6,919 bases of DNA, from NCBI RefSeq assembly GCF_037577855.1, contig NZ_JBAKFX010000104.1, positions 1 through 6,919 of the forward strand, read 5' to 3'. The position numbers and the translations under genes were made by a program. Of the stretch, positions 6,840-6,919 are shown one piece after another. A model generated the notes under the pieces. That model was given only the letters and a program-made list of their open reading frames with translations. It was not told the origin of the DNA and ran no database searches. The DNA comes from Dethiothermospora halolimnae (GTDB lineage: Bacteria; Bacillota; Clostridia; Tissierellales; VENL01). Within the stretch, counting starts at the first letter, position 1; each line of letters begins with the position of its first letter.

Positions 6840-6880
6840 AAAATTTCCCCCTCATTCTTATATTGTTTTCTATTAACTAT

Positions 6881-6886
6881 ATTATA
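6881..6886 (-). promoter_or_regulatory. Possible -10 box upstream of the DJ-1/PfpI gene
   Basis: TATAAT on the minus strand lies 41 bp upstream of the ATG. No acceptable -35 is found at 15-19 bp; the nearest resemblance, CTGACA at 6910-6915, is 23 bp away and lies within the palindrome. Weak call; the operon may instead be read from further right. Confidence 0.3.
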
Positions 6887-6893
6887 ATAAATA

Positions 6894-6919
6894 ATGGCTG
6901 ACACCATGGTGTCAGCCAT
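6894..6919. terminator. Perfect 26-bp palindrome, probable terminator stem at the window edge
   Basis: The two halves ATGGCTGACACCA and TGGTGTCAGCCAT are exact reverse complements. As RNA this gives an 11-bp stem (ATGGCTGACAC) closed by a CATG loop. On the minus strand it is followed by TATTTATTATAAT, a T-rich but broken tail, so it would be a modest terminator for a gene to the right. The plus-strand tail is outside the window, so a bidirectional or plus-strand terminator is equally possible. Being GC-rich in an AT-rich spacer, it is unlikely to be chance. It could also be an operator for the DJ-1/PfpI promoter. Confidence 0.6.

Overview
The window is AT-rich with AT-ending codons, near-consensus purine-rich Shine-Dalgarno sites and hairpin-plus-T terminators. 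This points to a low-GC Bacillota, most likely a clostridial-type organism; the sequence alone gives no species. All four convincing genes lie on the minus strand, so the biological reading direction is right to left.

Reading that way: the right edge (6894-6919) is a perfect 26-bp palindrome, probably the terminator of a gene outside the window. Next come a DJ-1/PfpI-family protein (6839-6282) and, 26 bp later, a serine alpha/beta hydrolase (6255-5212). These two look like one operon closed by a strong terminator at 5138-5177. A 274-bp gap then holds a nested inverted repeat and a TATAAT box, followed by an AraC-family regulator with a GyrI-like effector domain (4937-3975). Only 46 bp further, with no terminator between, is a 1246-residue fusion protein (3928-188), closed by a near-perfect terminator hairpin (122-155). 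Immediately after the T-tract of that hairpin a group II intron begins (119 to beyond base 1). Its sequence is the 5' end of domain I of a bacterial group IIC intron, a class known to insert after transcription terminators.

The standout is the fusion protein. Residues about 150-295 form a complete TrmO/TsaA-type (YaeB family) SAM-dependent tRNA methyltransferase domain. Residues about 14-118 are a second, degenerate copy of the same fold lacking the SAM-site segment. Residues about 341-1246 are a full double-ATPase UvrA-type protein whose UvrB-binding region is about 42 residues shorter than in E. coli UvrA. All ATPase motifs and six CxxC pairs are intact, so it looks active, but more like a UvrB-independent UvrA paralogue than the housekeeping repair protein. 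Its coupling to an AraC-GyrI regulator, a family that often senses drugs or small ligands, suggests an inducible protection or resistance unit; this is inference.

Two starts should be shorter than the longest open frames: in both the AraC and the hydrolase gene the first possible start codon lies in or just upstream of the Shine-Dalgarno sequence of an in-frame downstream ATG. No tRNA, rRNA or CRISPR array was seen, and no protein-coding transposase.
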